A stretch of 5,914 nucleotides of DNA. Source: an uncultured Clostridia bacterium (GTDB lineage: Bacteria; Bacillota; Clostridia; Peptostreptococcales; Anaerovoracaceae). Shown in pieces: positions 5,234-5,914 of the stretch. Position 1 is the first letter of the stretch, and every line of letters begins with the position of its first letter. The notes below the pieces were generated by a model. The model ran no database searches. It was not told the origin of the DNA and was given only the letters and a program-made list of their open reading frames with translations. The position numbers were made by a program, and so were the translations under genes. The stretch lies in the NCBI GenBank assembly GCA_946402595.1, contig CAMIWY010000100.1, forward strand, positions 1-5,914, given 5' to 3'.

Positions 5234-5914
5234 TCGTTTTGTCTCCTTTCGTTTTATATAGTCTTTTGTAGTGAACACGCATGAGATAATCATTGCAGTC
5301 CTTGCCTTTTGGTGGTGGCTCATTGCGGATCTCATACCTGACTTTCAGCTGTTCTATGATAGATAATGCTGCAGCTCTGCCGGCATTATCGTTATCGAAG
5401 TGCAATGCAATAATCTTCACTTCTGGATGATTCTGTAGTGCGTTATCCAGCGCTGCCGGGATCTTCGACATCGGTTTGTTAGGGCTTGGTGTATATACTC
5501 CACCGAGAGACACCATCGTTTCTGCTCTCCAGTTACCTGTTTTCATCTTCATAAGTGTCGCGTATGAGAGCAGATCGATGGCACTCTCGAATACATGGAG
5601 TGTGCTACTAGCACAATCTATCCTGAATGAATACCTTTTATCCGAACCAACTGCTTCGCCCTTGAACTGGCAATCATCACTGCTTGATCGGAATGATGCA
5701 TATGCTGCCTTCCCAGTCTCATCAAACCCCAGAAAGACGCAGTTGTGATACACCTCAGACTCATATATAAGGCCCTTGTCAATGCATTCTTTGATTATGT
5801 CATAATCAATACCCCGGCCAACCAGATACCAGATTACTGCCATTTCGCTTTCACTTCTTTCTGGCAGAAGCAACTTCCTTTTCACATCACAATCAGGTTT
5901 TCTGCTTATTTTTG
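5214..5914 (-). CDS. DUF3991/TOPRIM primase-like protein, 5'-truncated by the window edge
   Basis: This is the C-terminal part of a DUF3991 plus TOPRIM protein, a family common on Firmicutes conjugative elements. By analogy with DnaG-type primases it is thought to act on element DNA, but its true role is not established. The first GTG in the window is at 5885, but the frame stays open upstream to the edge (reading ...KISRKPDCD) and has no ribosome binding site there. The real start, probably with the N-terminal zinc-finger part of the family, therefore lies outside. Numbering from the GTG, residues 18-66 (VIWYLVGRGID..., YHNCVFLGFDETGKA) fit DUF3991. The TOPRIM part shows a conserved Glu at about 100 (HVFESAIDLLSY) and the DxD at 164-166 (LHFDNDNAGR), both expected to bind metal. 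KDCNDYL near 195-201 is also typical. The TAA stop lies 20 bp inside the next gene, so the two are probably in one operon and translationally coupled. Confidence 0.85.
   Translation of the reverse strand, partial: KISRKPDCDVKRKLLLPERSESEMAVIWYLVGRGIDYDIIKECIDKGLIYESEVYHNCVFLGFDETGKAAYASFRSSSDDCQFKGEAVGSDKRYSFRIDCASSTLHVFESAIDLLSYATLMKMKTGNWRAETMVSLGGVYTPSPNKPMSKIPAALDNALQNHPEVKIIALHFDNDNAGRAAALSIIEQLKVRYEIRNEPPPKGKDCNDYLMRVHYKRLYKTKGDKTNDRSRN
5242..5249 (-). promoter_or_regulatory. Ribosome binding site deciding the DUF3846 start
   Basis: On the minus strand this reads AAAGGAGA, with nine bases between AGGAG and the ATG at 5233. It lies inside the end of the upstream TOPRIM reading frame. 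It supports the 150-residue start rather than the longer open frame that reaches 5335. Confidence 0.8.

Noticed and set aside
5234..5335. Longer DUF3846 protein starting at 5335
   Set aside because: The extension lies within the TOPRIM coding sequence, and the ATG at 5233 has the proper ribosome binding site.
1..5914. CRISPR array, tRNA or rRNA genes
   Set aside because: No regularly spaced repeat series with unique spacers and no cloverleaf or rRNA-like sequence was seen.

Overview
The window looks like part of an integrative and conjugative element (or conjugative plasmid) from a Gram-positive anaerobe, most likely a gut Clostridia (Lachnospiraceae/Oscillospiraceae type). The evidence is the gene set, strong AGGAGG-type ribosome binding sites, GTG/TTG starts, and protein sequences typical of Firmicutes elements of the Tn1549/CTn class. 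The host assignment is inference from family resemblance; no search was run. Every convincing gene is on the minus strand, so the region reads right to left.

Layout in transcription order. (1) At 5914-5214 is the C-terminal part of a DUF3991/TOPRIM primase-like protein that enters from beyond the right edge. (2) At 5233-4781 is a DUF3846 protein overlapping it by 20 bp. (3) At 4780-4640 is a 141-bp non-coding segment packed with inverted and direct repeats, the best candidate for the origin of transfer (oriT). (4) At 4639-4313 is a MobC-like ribbon-helix-helix accessory protein, followed with a TGATG overlap by (5) a MOBP-type relaxase at 4313-2964. (6) At 2963-2800 is a short A-rich spacer with two near-identical copies of a hairpin repeat. 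(7) At 2799-2500 is a small conserved element protein of unknown function. (8) At 2450-1611 is a PcfB-like (DUF3801) protein. (9) At 1607-1407 is a 66-residue small protein. (10) From about 1440 down to 56 is the 5' exon of a VirD4/TcpA/PcfC-type coupling ATPase (T4CP).

The modules fit one job. MobC and the relaxase would nick and carry the DNA at oriT, PcfB would help dock the relaxosome, and the T4CP would pump the DNA into the mating channel, whose genes would be expected off the left edge. The TOPRIM and DUF3846 proteins are usual upstream passengers of such elements.

The most interesting point is at the left edge. The T4CP matches its family up to the ...SIVGNC motif just after Walker B. 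It then switches at position 55 to GTGCGCCCAGA..., the 5' signature of a bacterial group II intron, and meets a stop 27 bases later. I read this as a sense-orientation, phase-0 group II intron inside an essential conjugation gene, so the ATPase should only be made after splicing. Other points of note are the repeat-rich oriT candidate, the twin hairpin repeats that lie in the relaxase reading frame beyond its TAG stop, and the missing normal start codon for the T4CP.
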